NCBI RefSeq assembly: GCF_024347435.1
Contig: NZ_AP025481.1
Coordinates: 558,001 to 622,000 of the forward strand
DNA length: 64,000 nt
From: Vibrio cyclitrophicus
GTDB lineage: Bacteria > Pseudomonadota > Gammaproteobacteria > Enterobacterales > Vibrionaceae
Direction: 5' to 3'
The position numbers and the translations under genes are program-made. Numbering within the stretch: the stretch's first letter is position 1; every line of letters starts with the position of its first letter. Below, in pieces: positions 54,674-62,762 of this stretch. The notes below the pieces were generated by a model. It worked only from the letters and a program-made list of their open reading frames with translations. It did not search any database and was not told where the DNA came from.

Positions 54674-55084
54674 CTAACTTACTCTTCCTCGGAGTTGTTT
54701 TGTTGTACTTCTTTGCTTCTTACTTTCCAAACGTCTCTTTTGAGATCCACGCGTCGGCTTAGTTGCTCTTCTGACTTTTTGCACTTTAGTCGCCTCCAAG
54801 ATCAACTCCTTCAAACGCAATAGGGCATCATCTCGATTTTGTTCTTGAGTCCTATACTGTTGAGCTTTAATGATAATCACGCCATCTTTGGTGATGCGGT
54901 TATCTTTATGTGCTAACAGTTTTTCTTTATAGAAATCAGGTAGTGTTGAGTGGTTAATGTCAAAACGCAAGTGTATCGCGCTGGATACTTTATTGACGTT
55001 TTGACCGCCAGCTCCTTGTGCTCTGATCGCAGTTAACTGAATTTCCCAGTCTTGAATTGAAACAGAGTTTGAGATTTGTAACAT
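54674..55084 (-). CDS. arfB: Alternative ribosome-rescue factor (peptidyl-tRNA hydrolase ArfB/YaeJ)
   Basis: A 136-residue release-factor-like protein that frees stalled ribosomes by hydrolysing peptidyl-tRNA in the A site without codon recognition. The catalytic GGQ is at 26-28, the same position as in E. coli ArfB (140 aa), within TAIRAQGAGGQNVNKVSSAIHLRF. The basic C-terminal tail (KVRRATKPTRGSQKRRLESKKQRS) inserts in the mRNA channel. The start at 55084 gives the family length; in-frame ATGs at 55090 and 55117 are less likely. Confidence 0.93.
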   Translation of the reverse strand: MLQISNSVSIQDWEIQLTAIRAQGAGGQNVNKVSSAIHLRFDINHSTLPDFYKEKLLAHKDNRITKDGVIIIKAQQYRTQEQNRDDALLRLKELILEATKVQKVRRATKPTRGSQKRRLESKKQRSTTKQLRGRVS

Positions 55085-55171
55085 AAACATCCATTTTGAA
55101 CGGTAATATGGAGTCATGATACTGAATATTGGTTATGGTATCAGTAACTTTCTTAAAGAGTGGTAGTAGTG

Positions 55172-55777
55172 ATGAAAATAGATTTGGCTGCATATGAAGG
55201 ACTAATCTTTGATATGGACGGGACGCTGATCGATACGATGCCTGCCCATGTACAAGCATGGCAAAAAACGGCAGAGCAGTTCGGCTTTCATTTTGAGGCA
55301 TCTTGGCTGCACAGTTTAGGCGGGATGCCTAGCTATAAAATAGCAGGTGAAGTGAACAGTAAATATGGCTTATCGCTTGACCCACAGGCTGTATCTACTT
55401 TTAAGATGGCTTCATTTGCGGCTATTGAAGACAAAGGCGATATTATTCCTTGTACGCATTCTTTGTTGTTAGAACACTTGGGTAGTAAGAAAATCGCTGT
55501 AGGGACGGGGAGCCAACGTAAAAGTGCCGAACAATTGTTAGAGAAAACCGATATTCTAAACAAGCTTGATATTTTAGTGACCGCCACGGACGTTAAAAAT
55601 CACAAGCCAAACCCAGATACATTCCTTGATGCTTGTTTTGGAATGGGTTTGAAGCCGGAACAGTGTGTTGTGTTTGAAGACACAAATCTTGGTAAGCAGG
55701 CAGCTCACGCGGCGAACATGGACTGTATTCTTGTGGTCGAAGGGAATAACTTAGAGTTTTATCCTGCGCCAAATTGA
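55172..55777 (+). CDS. yqaB: HAD-superfamily sugar phosphatase (YqaB-like)
   Basis: A 201-residue HAD-IA hydrolase. Motif I is GLIFDMDGTLIDTMP (nucleophile Asp14, acid Asp16), motif II lies around VGTGSQRKSAE, motif III Lys is in NHKPNPDTFLDA, and motif IV is VVFEDTNLGKQAA. A small helical cap sits between motifs I and II (HVQAWQKTAEQFGF). E. coli YqaB dephosphorylates fructose-1-phosphate and related sugars; this gene is a probable homologue, though HAD substrates are hard to infer. It starts 88 bp from the divergent arfB start. Confidence 0.82.
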   Translation: MKIDLAAYEGLIFDMDGTLIDTMPAHVQAWQKTAEQFGFHFEASWLHSLGGMPSYKIAGEVNSKYGLSLDPQAVSTFKMASFAAIEDKGDIIPCTHSLLLEHLGSKKIAVGTGSQRKSAEQLLEKTDILNKLDILVTATDVKNHKPNPDTFLDACFGMGLKPEQCVVFEDTNLGKQAAHAANMDCILVVEGNNLEFYPAPN

Positions 55778-55842
55778 ATGAATTACTAATAGGTGGGCAA
55801 GCGCTTTGGTTAACAACCTAAAGGGACGGCCTTGATTTTCTG

Positions 55843-57747
55843 TTAGGCGATTTCACTCATCTCACTGTCTAGGAATAAACATACGTTGTTTCGACCCGCA
55901 GCTTTCGCTTCGTATAGGGCAAGATCAGCACACTTGTAATTGAGGGCAGGGTCGTTCGTTAGGTTGGTAATTCCACCACTAATGGTAACGACGTTGTCCA
56001 GTTCGATGCACACAGCGATTCTTAAACGGTTGAGTACGTATTCTGCTTCTTCGGTTGTGGTATGCGGCAGAATGATGCCAAATTCTTCACCGCCGATGCG
56101 CGCAACAACATCGGTTTCACGGCACTCACGTTGTAGTACCTGAGCGACTGTTTGAATGACGCGGTCACCGTAATCGTGCCCAAACCTGTCATTTATACGT
56201 TTGAAGTGATCAATATCTAAGATCGCCAAGCAAGATTGCTCTCGGGTTGGGTAACGGTTGACACGGGAACATTCATCGCGAAGTTCAAGATCGAATTTAC
56301 GTCGATTCCAACACTCTGCTAGTGCATCTTTTTCACTCAGGTTTCGCAGCCTTTTCTCAAGTTCTTTGTGTTTACTGATATCAACAAAAGACGCGACATA
56401 AAATTGGATGACACCTTTAGAATCTTTAATGGTCTGAATTCGAAGTATTTCAGTAATTAAGGACCCGTCTTTGCGACGATTGACTACTTCACCTTCCCAC
56501 ATGCCTTTTTTCTGAATTACGCTCCACATTTTAATGTAAAACTCTTGATTATAGCGTCCAGAAGCAAACATTGATGGTTGGCGGCCTTTTACATCTTCCA
56601 GTTCGTAGCCACTGACACGAGTAAACTCTTGGTTCACCTTGATGATTCGGTTGTTTCTGTCGGTGATAACCAATGCAGACATACCGTTCATTGCTGCCTT
56701 GGCTAATTGGCTTTCAATACTATTTTTTTTATGGTTTATATTCCAAAGCACGAAACCGATTGAAATCATTGATATTAATACAACTAAAGTAATCGTCTGA
56801 ACCAGGATTGAGTGTTGCTCTCGTTGGTATTGACTGTTTACTTGCTGATTTTTTATATGAAGAACCATATAAATAGGCCCTTCAAACTGTTTTATTTTTG
56901 GACTAATGTTTGAATGGAAATACCAGTTTTTGCCATCAAAATAGCTTGAAGAGCGATCATCTTGAATCGCTCGCCAAAGTTCTGGATAAAGCTTGGCGTA
57001 AGTTTTATCAGCACGAGACTCAATAAGGTGTCCAAATGATTCTTCAATATCGGGCCCCATGATGACATGCCCCGTTTGGTTGAGTATGACGGGAACAGCA
57101 TACGATGTGCCGATTTGATACAGAAGGCGGTCGTATATTTCAAGCATGTTTAGGTTGGCAATAAAATATCCGAGAATACGGTTGCCTGAAGCAACTGGCG
57201 TCATTATTCGCAGTGCTGGGATCAGTGGGTGGACGATCTCACCATTTTCAATCTCCAGATCAATCCCATTAGAGCTAACTTCTCCAATTTTTAACTGCTG
57301 AAGTGTTTTAAAGTAACCACGAGCTGATTTGTCTTGTAACTTGTTATTTGGAACTATCTTTGCTTTTTTATTGTTGTAATTTATACGAAAAACTTCATTA
57401 CCCTCTAGATCGAGATAGCGAAGTTGAGAGTAATATTGTTGGCCACGAGCCAGCATTACCCAAAGATCTTCTAATGTTTCTCTATTGATAGTTGAAGGCT
57501 CTTCAATTGCGCGTAGCAGTGTCCGTGAATCGGCAATGGCAGGAACAGAGTTTGAGATTTGATCGACAATAACAGCAAGCTCATTGAAGCTATATTCGAT
57601 TTGATTTTGGCTAGACTGTTTAATATTTAACGCGTGCTGAGCCTCGACCCTATCAAGCTCGGAGTTAATATAGAGGGCAGGGACTAATCCTAGCGCAAAT
57701 AAGGTGCACAGAAATTGACTGATTAGCTTTTTTATACTCGTATTCAT
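55843..57747 (-). CDS. Membrane diguanylate cyclase with periplasmic sensor and PAS domain
   Basis: A 634-residue protein. TM1 is at ~10-28; a large periplasmic Cache-like sensor spans ~30-310 (QYYSQLRYLDLEGNEVFRINYN, PVILNQTGHVIMGPDIEESF); TM2 is at ~315-335. A PAS domain at ~348-455 (ALVITDRNNRIIKVNQEFTRVSGYE, GMWEGEVVNRRKDGSL) precedes the GGDEF domain (~470-630). The active-site loop is GGEEF (552-556), an accepted active variant, with the product-inhibition site RETD five residues before it. It should make c-di-GMP and favour biofilm. The ATG follows AAGGACAGCG. Confidence 0.92.
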   Translation of the reverse strand: MNTSIKKLISQFLCTLFALGLVPALYINSELDRVEAQHALNIKQSSQNQIEYSFNELAVIVDQISNSVPAIADSRTLLRAIEEPSTINRETLEDLWVMLARGQQYYSQLRYLDLEGNEVFRINYNNKKAKIVPNNKLQDKSARGYFKTLQQLKIGEVSSNGIDLEIENGEIVHPLIPALRIMTPVASGNRILGYFIANLNMLEIYDRLLYQIGTSYAVPVILNQTGHVIMGPDIEESFGHLIESRADKTYAKLYPELWRAIQDDRSSSYFDGKNWYFHSNISPKIKQFEGPIYMVLHIKNQQVNSQYQREQHSILVQTITLVVLISMISIGFVLWNINHKKNSIESQLAKAAMNGMSALVITDRNNRIIKVNQEFTRVSGYELEDVKGRQPSMFASGRYNQEFYIKMWSVIQKKGMWEGEVVNRRKDGSLITEILRIQTIKDSKGVIQFYVASFVDISKHKELEKRLRNLSEKDALAECWNRRKFDLELRDECSRVNRYPTREQSCLAILDIDHFKRINDRFGHDYGDRVIQTVAQVLQRECRETDVVARIGGEEFGIILPHTTTEEAEYVLNRLRIAVCIELDNVVTISGGITNLTNDPALNYKCADLALYEAKAAGRNNVCLFLDSEMSEIA

Positions 57748-57915
57748 CGCTGTCCTTAAAGAATCAGCGCAATACTATATATTTTATAGGGTTTTTAATG
57801 TGATCTTGACCCAGAACTTAAAACAAGATTTGCATATTATTATGGTTTTAGTGCAACTTTTTGCAATTGGGGTTGCTAATTGATTGATTAAGTAATAATA
57901 AACAACGCTAAATGA

Positions 57916-57958
57916 TGCCTACTCGTAACAGGCTAATTCGTTAGATGGCGAGTAGGCA
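57916..57958. other. Long hairpin with TTCG-capped inner stem
   Basis: A perfect 10-bp outer stem, TGCCTACTCG / CGAGTAGGCA, encloses an inner CTAA-TTCG-TTAG hairpin. It lies between fhs and the diguanylate cyclase gene, 44 bp past the fhs stop. No U-tract follows on either strand. It could be a Rho-independent-like end for fhs, a processing site or part of a small RNA. Confidence 0.5.
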
Positions 57959-58001
57959 AATCGTTGGTGAGCTTCTCAATTGAACTAAGATATTGTATTG
58001 A

Positions 58002-59750
58002 TTAACTTAACCCGATGATGTCCCCTTTGTCATCAATATCCAACGACATAAATGCAGGTTTATCAGGTAACCCAGGCATGGTCATCACATTGCCACACAA
58101 AGCATAAATAAAGCCCGCACCAGCACACAGTTTTAATTCTCTAACAGGAACGTCAAAATGAGCCGGCGCTCCTTTTATGTGTGCTTCTGTCGAGATAGAC
58201 AACGGCGTTTTTGCCAAGCAAACCGATAGGCCGTTAAAGCCGTGTTTGTTAAATTCCTCAAGCTGTTGTTTCGCAAGAGCTGATAATGTAATGCTTGATG
58301 CCCCGTAGCCAACTTCAGCAACTGCCATCAGTTTCTCTTCCAAACTCTGTTCAGATTGATACAACGGCTTGAACTCATTGTTATCTTGGCAAGCTTTTAC
58401 GACGGCATGCGCTAGTTGAGTGGCACCTTCACCGCCTTTGCCAAATGCTTCGCTTATTTCAACGCGAACACTTGGGTCAAAATCGATGATCATCTGTTTT
58501 AAAGCGTTTAGCTCTTGAATTGAGTCTTGTGGGAAGCGGTTGATTGCAATAACAATAGATACACCGTACTGTTTGACATTGTTGATATGCCATTTAAGGT
58601 TTTCAAAGCCTGCTATCAGCGCGTCTTGGTCATCACTAAAAATTGAATCTGGTAAGGGATTCCCTGGTCTTAAATCGTATAATCCAGAGTTCGCCTTTAA
58701 GCCGCGTAATGTTGCAACGACAACTGCGCAGTCAGGTTTCTTGTTCGACGCCTTCACTTTTATGTTGCACGCTTTTTCAAAGCCCATATCTGAGCCGAAC
58801 CCACCTTCAGTTACAACAAAGTCACTAAGCTTCAATGCTATTTTATCGGCAATGATGGATGAGTTGCCATGTGCAATGTTTGCGAATGGCCCAGCGTGAA
58901 TTAACGTAGGAACGCCTTCAAGGGTTTGCATCAATGTAGGCTCGATAGAATCTTTCATTGTTACGGTCATCGCCCCTGCAACGCTGAAGTCATCTGCCGT
59001 TAGCGGTAAGCCGTGCTGGTTATACGCAAGTACCACTCGACCGATACGTTTACGCAAGTCTTGAAGGTTATTCGCCAATGCGAGTATTGCCATTAACTCT
59101 GAAGCTGCTGAGATATCAAATCCGTCTTCACGCTCAAAGCCATTAATCGTTTTACCGGCTTCATTTTTTCCAACGGTGAGCATACGAAGTGCGCGGTCAT
59201 TGTGATCGAGCACACGACGCCACACGATTCTGTTGGGATCGATATCTAAGGCTTTTAAGCCAGAGCGCGCTTCAAAAGCTCCTAAACCTTCACGTTGTTC
59301 GTGATACAAACGTGCGTCAATCGCGGCAGATGCGAGGTTGTGAGCAGCTGTTACAGCATGAATATCGCCAGTCAGATGCAGGTTTAATTGTTCCATTGGG
59401 GCTACTTGAGAATATCCACCGCCTGCAGCACCGCCTTTAACGCCGAATACTGGACCCATTGAAGGCTGACGAATACAGGCCATTGCCGATTGGTTAATCT
59501 TAGCGAGCCCTTGTGCTAGTCCGATTGTGGTAACGGTTTTACCTTCACCGAGCGGCGTCGGAGTAATCGCTGTTACGACAACCAACTTACCATCTTGTTG
59601 GTTAGCGAGACGCTCCAGTGACGTTAGAGACACCTTTGACTTATATTGCCCTAGTGGCTGGTGTTCGTTATTTTGTAAGCCAGCGTGTTTGGCAACCTCA
59701 CTGATGTTTTTAAGGGGAGTTGAGCGACAAATATCAATATCAGATAGCAT
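58002..59750 (-). CDS. fhs: Formate--tetrahydrofolate ligase
   Basis: A 582-residue enzyme making 10-formyl-THF from formate, THF and ATP. The ATP-binding loop PTPLGEGKT is at 64-72. Other signatures are [61 protein letters not shown] and the C-terminal [15 protein letters not shown]. It is ~25 residues longer at the N-terminus than many bacterial homologues. It supplies one-carbon units for purines, linking with the gcv/glyA genes. A near-consensus PurR box lies 33 bp upstream. Confidence 0.97.
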   Translation of the reverse strand: MLSDIDICRSTPLKNISEVAKHAGLQNNEHQPLGQYKSKVSLTSLERLANQQDGKLVVVTAITPTPLGEGKTVTTIGLAQGLAKINQSAMACIRQPSMGPVFGVKGGAAGGGYSQVAPMEQLNLHLTGDIHAVTAAHNLASAAIDARLYHEQREGLGAFEARSGLKALDIDPNRIVWRRVLDHNDRALRMLTVGKNEAGKTINGFEREDGFDISAASELMAILALANNLQDLRKRIGRVVLAYNQHGLPLTADDFSVAGAMTVTMKDSIEPTLMQTLEGVPTLIHAGPFANIAHGNSSIIADKIALKLSDFVVTEGGFGSDMGFEKACNIKVKASNKKPDCAVVVATLRGLKANSGLYDLRPGNPLPDSIFSDDQDALIAGFENLKWHINNVKQYGVSIVIAINRFPQDSIQELNALKQMIIDFDPSVRVEISEAFGKGGEGATQLAHAVVKACQDNNEFKPLYQSEQSLEEKLMAVAEVGYGASSITLSALAKQQLEEFNKHGFNGLSVCLAKTPLSISTEAHIKGAPAHFDVPVRELKLCAGAGFIYALCGNVMTMPGLPDKPAFMSLDIDDKGDIIGLS

Positions 59751-59782
59751 ATTTGATCCTTATATCAGAACCGAAAGGTGGT

Positions 59783-59798
59783 ACGTAAACGTTTGCGT
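59783..59798. promoter_or_regulatory. PurR-like operator upstream of fhs
   Basis: ACGTAAACGTTTGCGT differs from the PurR consensus ACGCAAACGTTTGCGT at a single position. It lies 33 bp upstream of the fhs start, where bound repressor would block transcription. Formyl-THF is used in purine synthesis, so purine repression is biologically sensible. Confidence 0.7.
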
Positions 59799-59956
59799 GG
59801 CGATAGTACTGTATAAATTTGCCAAGTAAAGGCAAACCACACGAATTATGTGCTGGAAGATAACAGATCTAAAGAGTCATTGCGCGAGATCAAATCTTAA
59901 ACGAGCAAAATATTCGATTTGATTACCTTCGGTTGTACTTACATTATCGTTTGATA

Positions 59957-59987
59957 CTAAAAGGGCTGCATATAGCAGCCCTTTTAG
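59957..59987 (-). terminator. Terminator after gsk
   Basis: A perfect 13-bp stem, CTAAAAGGGCTGC / GCAGCCCTTTTAG, with a 5-nt loop, 48 bp past the gsk stop. The A/T runs are in the stem. Confidence 0.8.
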
Positions 59988-60034
59988 TTCTGGAAAGTCT
60001 CACCAGCTAATAAAGCTAATTAGCTAAAGCCTGA

Positions 60035-61339
60035 TTAACGATCCCAGTATGTTTCTTCTAAACTATCTTCGCGTTCTGGTAGCGCGCGAGAAAGGCGAGG
60101 AGAGTGCTGAGTCAACACTTCGTAGCTTACACGGTTTGCGTACTTACAAATTTGGGACAATGACGAGTACGTTAGGCACGTGTATTCATGTTTTTCTGAA
60201 TTCGGCACGTTCACGTGGTGGTAGCTGTTCGCTGCCATATCGTGTAATAGAGCAGAAAGCGCGCCATCGCCAGCACCGTTGGTGTTTTTAATCTCTAGTG
60301 GACCACCTAAGTAAGGGCCGATGTGAGAGTATACTTTCACTGGGTCTTGGCAGTCTTGCTTACGCATTGCACGGCTGAATTCATACTTATTGAACTCTGG
60401 GATGTTACCAGGTAACAATGGCAGAGTCGTTTCACGCTTCGCTAACTCGTCTGTGTAGCCAGCCATGTAAAGACCGATTGGGCCAGCAGTACATAGCACT
60501 AGGTCTACCCATTCAAGTGCTTTATTAGCCGCAAGTAGAGGATCTTTCTCGCCAGTTAGAGCTTCACCCTCATCTTCGTTCATCGCAACGATAGTAACGT
60601 TTTCTTTTAGGTATTCTTGCCACCATTCAGCATTTCCTTCGATCACGTATTTAGTACCAAGCGTGAGTACAACAGGCACATTGTGCGATTTCGCGTATTC
60701 AATTGCTTTTTGCACGGCTTTTGGCATTGGATCTTCTGGCTTACCGCGCATTAAGTATGAAGAGACGACTAACGCTGAGGCCTTTTCGAAAACCTGCTCA
60801 GGAATGCTTTCAGGAAGCAGTTGATTCATGTGTCCTTCGTTGATCGCGAATGTACGTTCGCCATCTTCGGTAATGAGCGTATAACAACGACCAATAGGAC
60901 CATCAACAGTTTGTAGGTGGTTTAAGTTCATACGAGAAGAAGTGCGGCATAGGTAACGATAACCAAATGAGCCAACTTCAATTTTCTTAGACATGACGCC
61001 AAGCAGAACAGATTTGCTGTCTGCGAGTACGGAATAATTGTGCAGTGTATTACCAATAGTATCGCCAGGGTATTGATGTGTGATCAAACCGCGCTCAACT
61101 AACTCTTCATATAGCGCATCTGCTTTACTTTCTTCCAATACTAGCGAGTGACCTTTACTCAGCTCGTATTTTTCTAAGAACGCGTTATCAACACGGGCTT
61201 CGATATCAACAATCGTTTGACCAACACCGACAATTGTTGCGCGGTGTAGCTTGGGTGTTTGTTGAATTTGGTTGACCAACGGATCACGTGCGTGAGTTGG
61301 AAAGTAGTGCTTAGATTTACGCTGTCCAGGAAACTTCAT
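60035..61339 (-). CDS. gsk: Inosine-guanosine kinase
   Basis: A 434-residue PfkB-family kinase that phosphorylates guanosine and inosine to GMP and IMP in purine salvage. The N-terminus MKFPGQRKSKHYFPTHARDPL is characteristic of Gsk. PfkB features include VGVGQTIVDIEARVD near the N-terminus, the NEDEGEALTGEKDP segment and the anion-hole/catalytic motif NTNGAGDGALSALLHD with the base Asp. Length agrees with E. coli Gsk (434). It is monocistronic, with a 14-bp inverted repeat ~80-110 bp upstream of its start. Confidence 0.95.
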   Translation of the reverse strand: MKFPGQRKSKHYFPTHARDPLVNQIQQTPKLHRATIVGVGQTIVDIEARVDNAFLEKYELSKGHSLVLEESKADALYEELVERGLITHQYPGDTIGNTLHNYSVLADSKSVLLGVMSKKIEVGSFGYRYLCRTSSRMNLNHLQTVDGPIGRCYTLITEDGERTFAINEGHMNQLLPESIPEQVFEKASALVVSSYLMRGKPEDPMPKAVQKAIEYAKSHNVPVVLTLGTKYVIEGNAEWWQEYLKENVTIVAMNEDEGEALTGEKDPLLAANKALEWVDLVLCTAGPIGLYMAGYTDELAKRETTLPLLPGNIPEFNKYEFSRAMRKQDCQDPVKVYSHIGPYLGGPLEIKNTNGAGDGALSALLHDMAANSYHHVNVPNSEKHEYTCLTYSSLSQICKYANRVSYEVLTQHSPRLSRALPEREDSLEETYWDR

Positions 61340-61415
61340 ATGAAAAATACAGTGAAAAAATTTTGCCGCATGATATCACATTTTATTTCTGTTTCTTTCA
61401 TTTTTATTACATTTT

Positions 61416-61448
61416 GAATCACCTGTACAATGTCTGTACAGGTGATTC
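61416..61448. promoter_or_regulatory. Perfect 14-bp inverted repeat upstream of gsk
   Basis: GAATCACCTGTACA and TGTACAGGTGATTC are exact complements separated by ATGTC. The repeat lies between the CreA-like gene stop (35 bp away) and the gsk start (77 bp away), both on the minus strand. There is no U-tract on either side. It may terminate or stabilise the CreA-like mRNA, or be an operator for gsk. Confidence 0.6.
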
Positions 61449-61482
61449 GCTTGACTATTTACGTAAGACTATTCGCTTGTCG

Positions 61483-61959
61483 CTATTCTGTTGGTACTAA
61501 CGTTGCGGGATCAACGTAAGCCTTTGTACCCCATAGCGGAACAGTTGAAAGGCTGTGTTTGAAGCTACCTTCTGTTTCCTTTGTAGTGTAAGACAAGTAG
61601 AGCAGTGATTGATTCTCTGCATCGTAAATACGGCGAACCTTCATTGTCTTGAAGAAAATACTCTTTGATTTCTTAAATACCACTTCGCCTGACTTGCTTT
61701 TGTCAATTTGAGCAATCATTTCTGGTGTGATTTCACCTGTTTGACGACAAGAAATAGAGCTATCACTTGGATCAGAAAGGCTGAGGTTTGCCTCTATTGA
61801 TGCGATATGGCAAGTCACACCTGCGATCTTATCGTCATCTAAAGAAGACATCTTGATATCTTTCATTGTGAAGAAACCCAGTGAGACGTCGCCAACCTCG
61901 TTGTCCGAACAGCCAGTTAACATTGCGATGATACCTGCTGTTATTAAGGCTTTTTTCAT
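61483..61959 (-). CDS. CreA-family lipoprotein
   Basis: A 158-residue protein related to E. coli CreA (157 aa). Shared segments are DDDKIAGVTCHIASI, SDSSISCRQTGEI, SGEVVFKKSKSIFFKTMKVRRIYDAENQSLLYLSYT and a C-terminal STVPLWG. Unlike E. coli CreA, its signal is a lipoprotein type (MKKALITAGIIAMLTGC, Cys17), so it is probably anchored to a periplasm-facing membrane. The biochemical role of CreA is unknown. There is no creBCD nearby. Confidence 0.88.
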   Translation of the reverse strand: MKKALITAGIIAMLTGCSDNEVGDVSLGFFTMKDIKMSSLDDDKIAGVTCHIASIEANLSLSDPSDSSISCRQTGEITPEMIAQIDKSKSGEVVFKKSKSIFFKTMKVRRIYDAENQSLLYLSYTTKETEGSFKHSLSTVPLWGTKAYVDPATLVPTE

Positions 61960-62064
61960 AAGAAGTCCTTTTTATTTATATAGTTCTGTTTACTATAAGG
62001 ATATTGAAAGCTTGAATACGAGTGTAGAGCTTTTCGTTAAGTTCTTAAAGGATGTTGTTGGATA

Positions 62065-62190
62065 ATGAAAAAGATGAAGCATTTAAAGTACTTGTTGGCT
62101 TTGATCATGCTCTGTATCCTTTCTGCTTGTAGTTCGGCACCTCAGTCGACCATATGTCTTCCAAATAACTGTGATATTTGGGGATACTAA
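62065..62190 (+). CDS. Small lipoprotein, 41 aa
   Basis: A short frame encodes a basic N-terminus, a hydrophobic segment and lipobox (MKKMKHLKYLLALIMLCILS, then AC with Cys22). Only 19 residues follow in the mature form (SSAPQSTICLPNNCDIWGY), with two further Cys that may pair. AAGGA lies upstream at 62048. The complete lipoprotein signal makes it a likely real gene; function unknown. It ends 17 bp before the next start, suggesting co-transcription. Confidence 0.65.
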   Translation: MKKMKHLKYLLALIMLCILSACSSAPQSTICLPNNCDIWGY

Positions 62191-62207
62191 CCGTGGGTAC
62201 TAAAAGA

Positions 62208-62702
62208 ATGAATAACGAAATACCTGAAATTGCACACCAGAAAAATAAATGGCTATTTAGTCAACTCGATATTGCATATCCTGCAAAAGAGAGCCTCCTC
62301 GGTCGAGACATCTATAAAAACCAACTTTCTCAAAAGACTTACCAACTCCTCCCGCAAGACCAAACTCCTACTCAAATTGATGAATTGCACAAAGTCGACT
62401 TCCATAAACTGACCGTACTTTTCTCTCTTAACCAAGCCAGTGCCTATCAAAATGAAACCGAAAGAGCGCACATGTTGGAATTCTTAAGCCAGATAATGCT
62501 GTCGGACGAACATGAGCTTTATGTAGGGACAACAAAAGGCGATGTTGTGGCGAGTGCGATTGTGACTCAAGGTGCAAGTTGTCTGTTGATATCGGATGTT
62601 GTTAATAAGAATGATCAAGATATCAACGGCTTTGCTAAACAGTTACATGATTTTTGGGCACAAGATCATGCTTCTGGCGATCAAGTATGGGTTGAGAACT
62701 AA
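62208..62702 (+). CDS. Hypothetical cytosolic protein, 164 aa
   Basis: Not recognised. It is a soluble protein with no signal or membrane segment. The central part (DFHKLTVLFSLNQASAYQNE, LYVGTTKGDVVASAIVTQGASCLLISDVV) alternates strands and helices, with a faint likeness to GNAT acetyltransferases that I would not rely on. The start is uncertain: GTG at 62193 has GGGGA upstream, ATG at 62208 has only a weak site; ATG is listed. It follows the small lipoprotein closely and may share its transcript. Confidence 0.65.
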   Translation: MNNEIPEIAHQKNKWLFSQLDIAYPAKESLLGRDIYKNQLSQKTYQLLPQDQTPTQIDELHKVDFHKLTVLFSLNQASAYQNETERAHMLEFLSQIMLSDEHELYVGTTKGDVVASAIVTQGASCLLISDVVNKNDQDINGFAKQLHDFWAQDHASGDQVWVEN

Positions 62703-62762
62703 AGATTCTTTGAGAAAGCGTTAATCTGAGTACAATACCCCATCTTTTAAAAAGGGTTTTGT

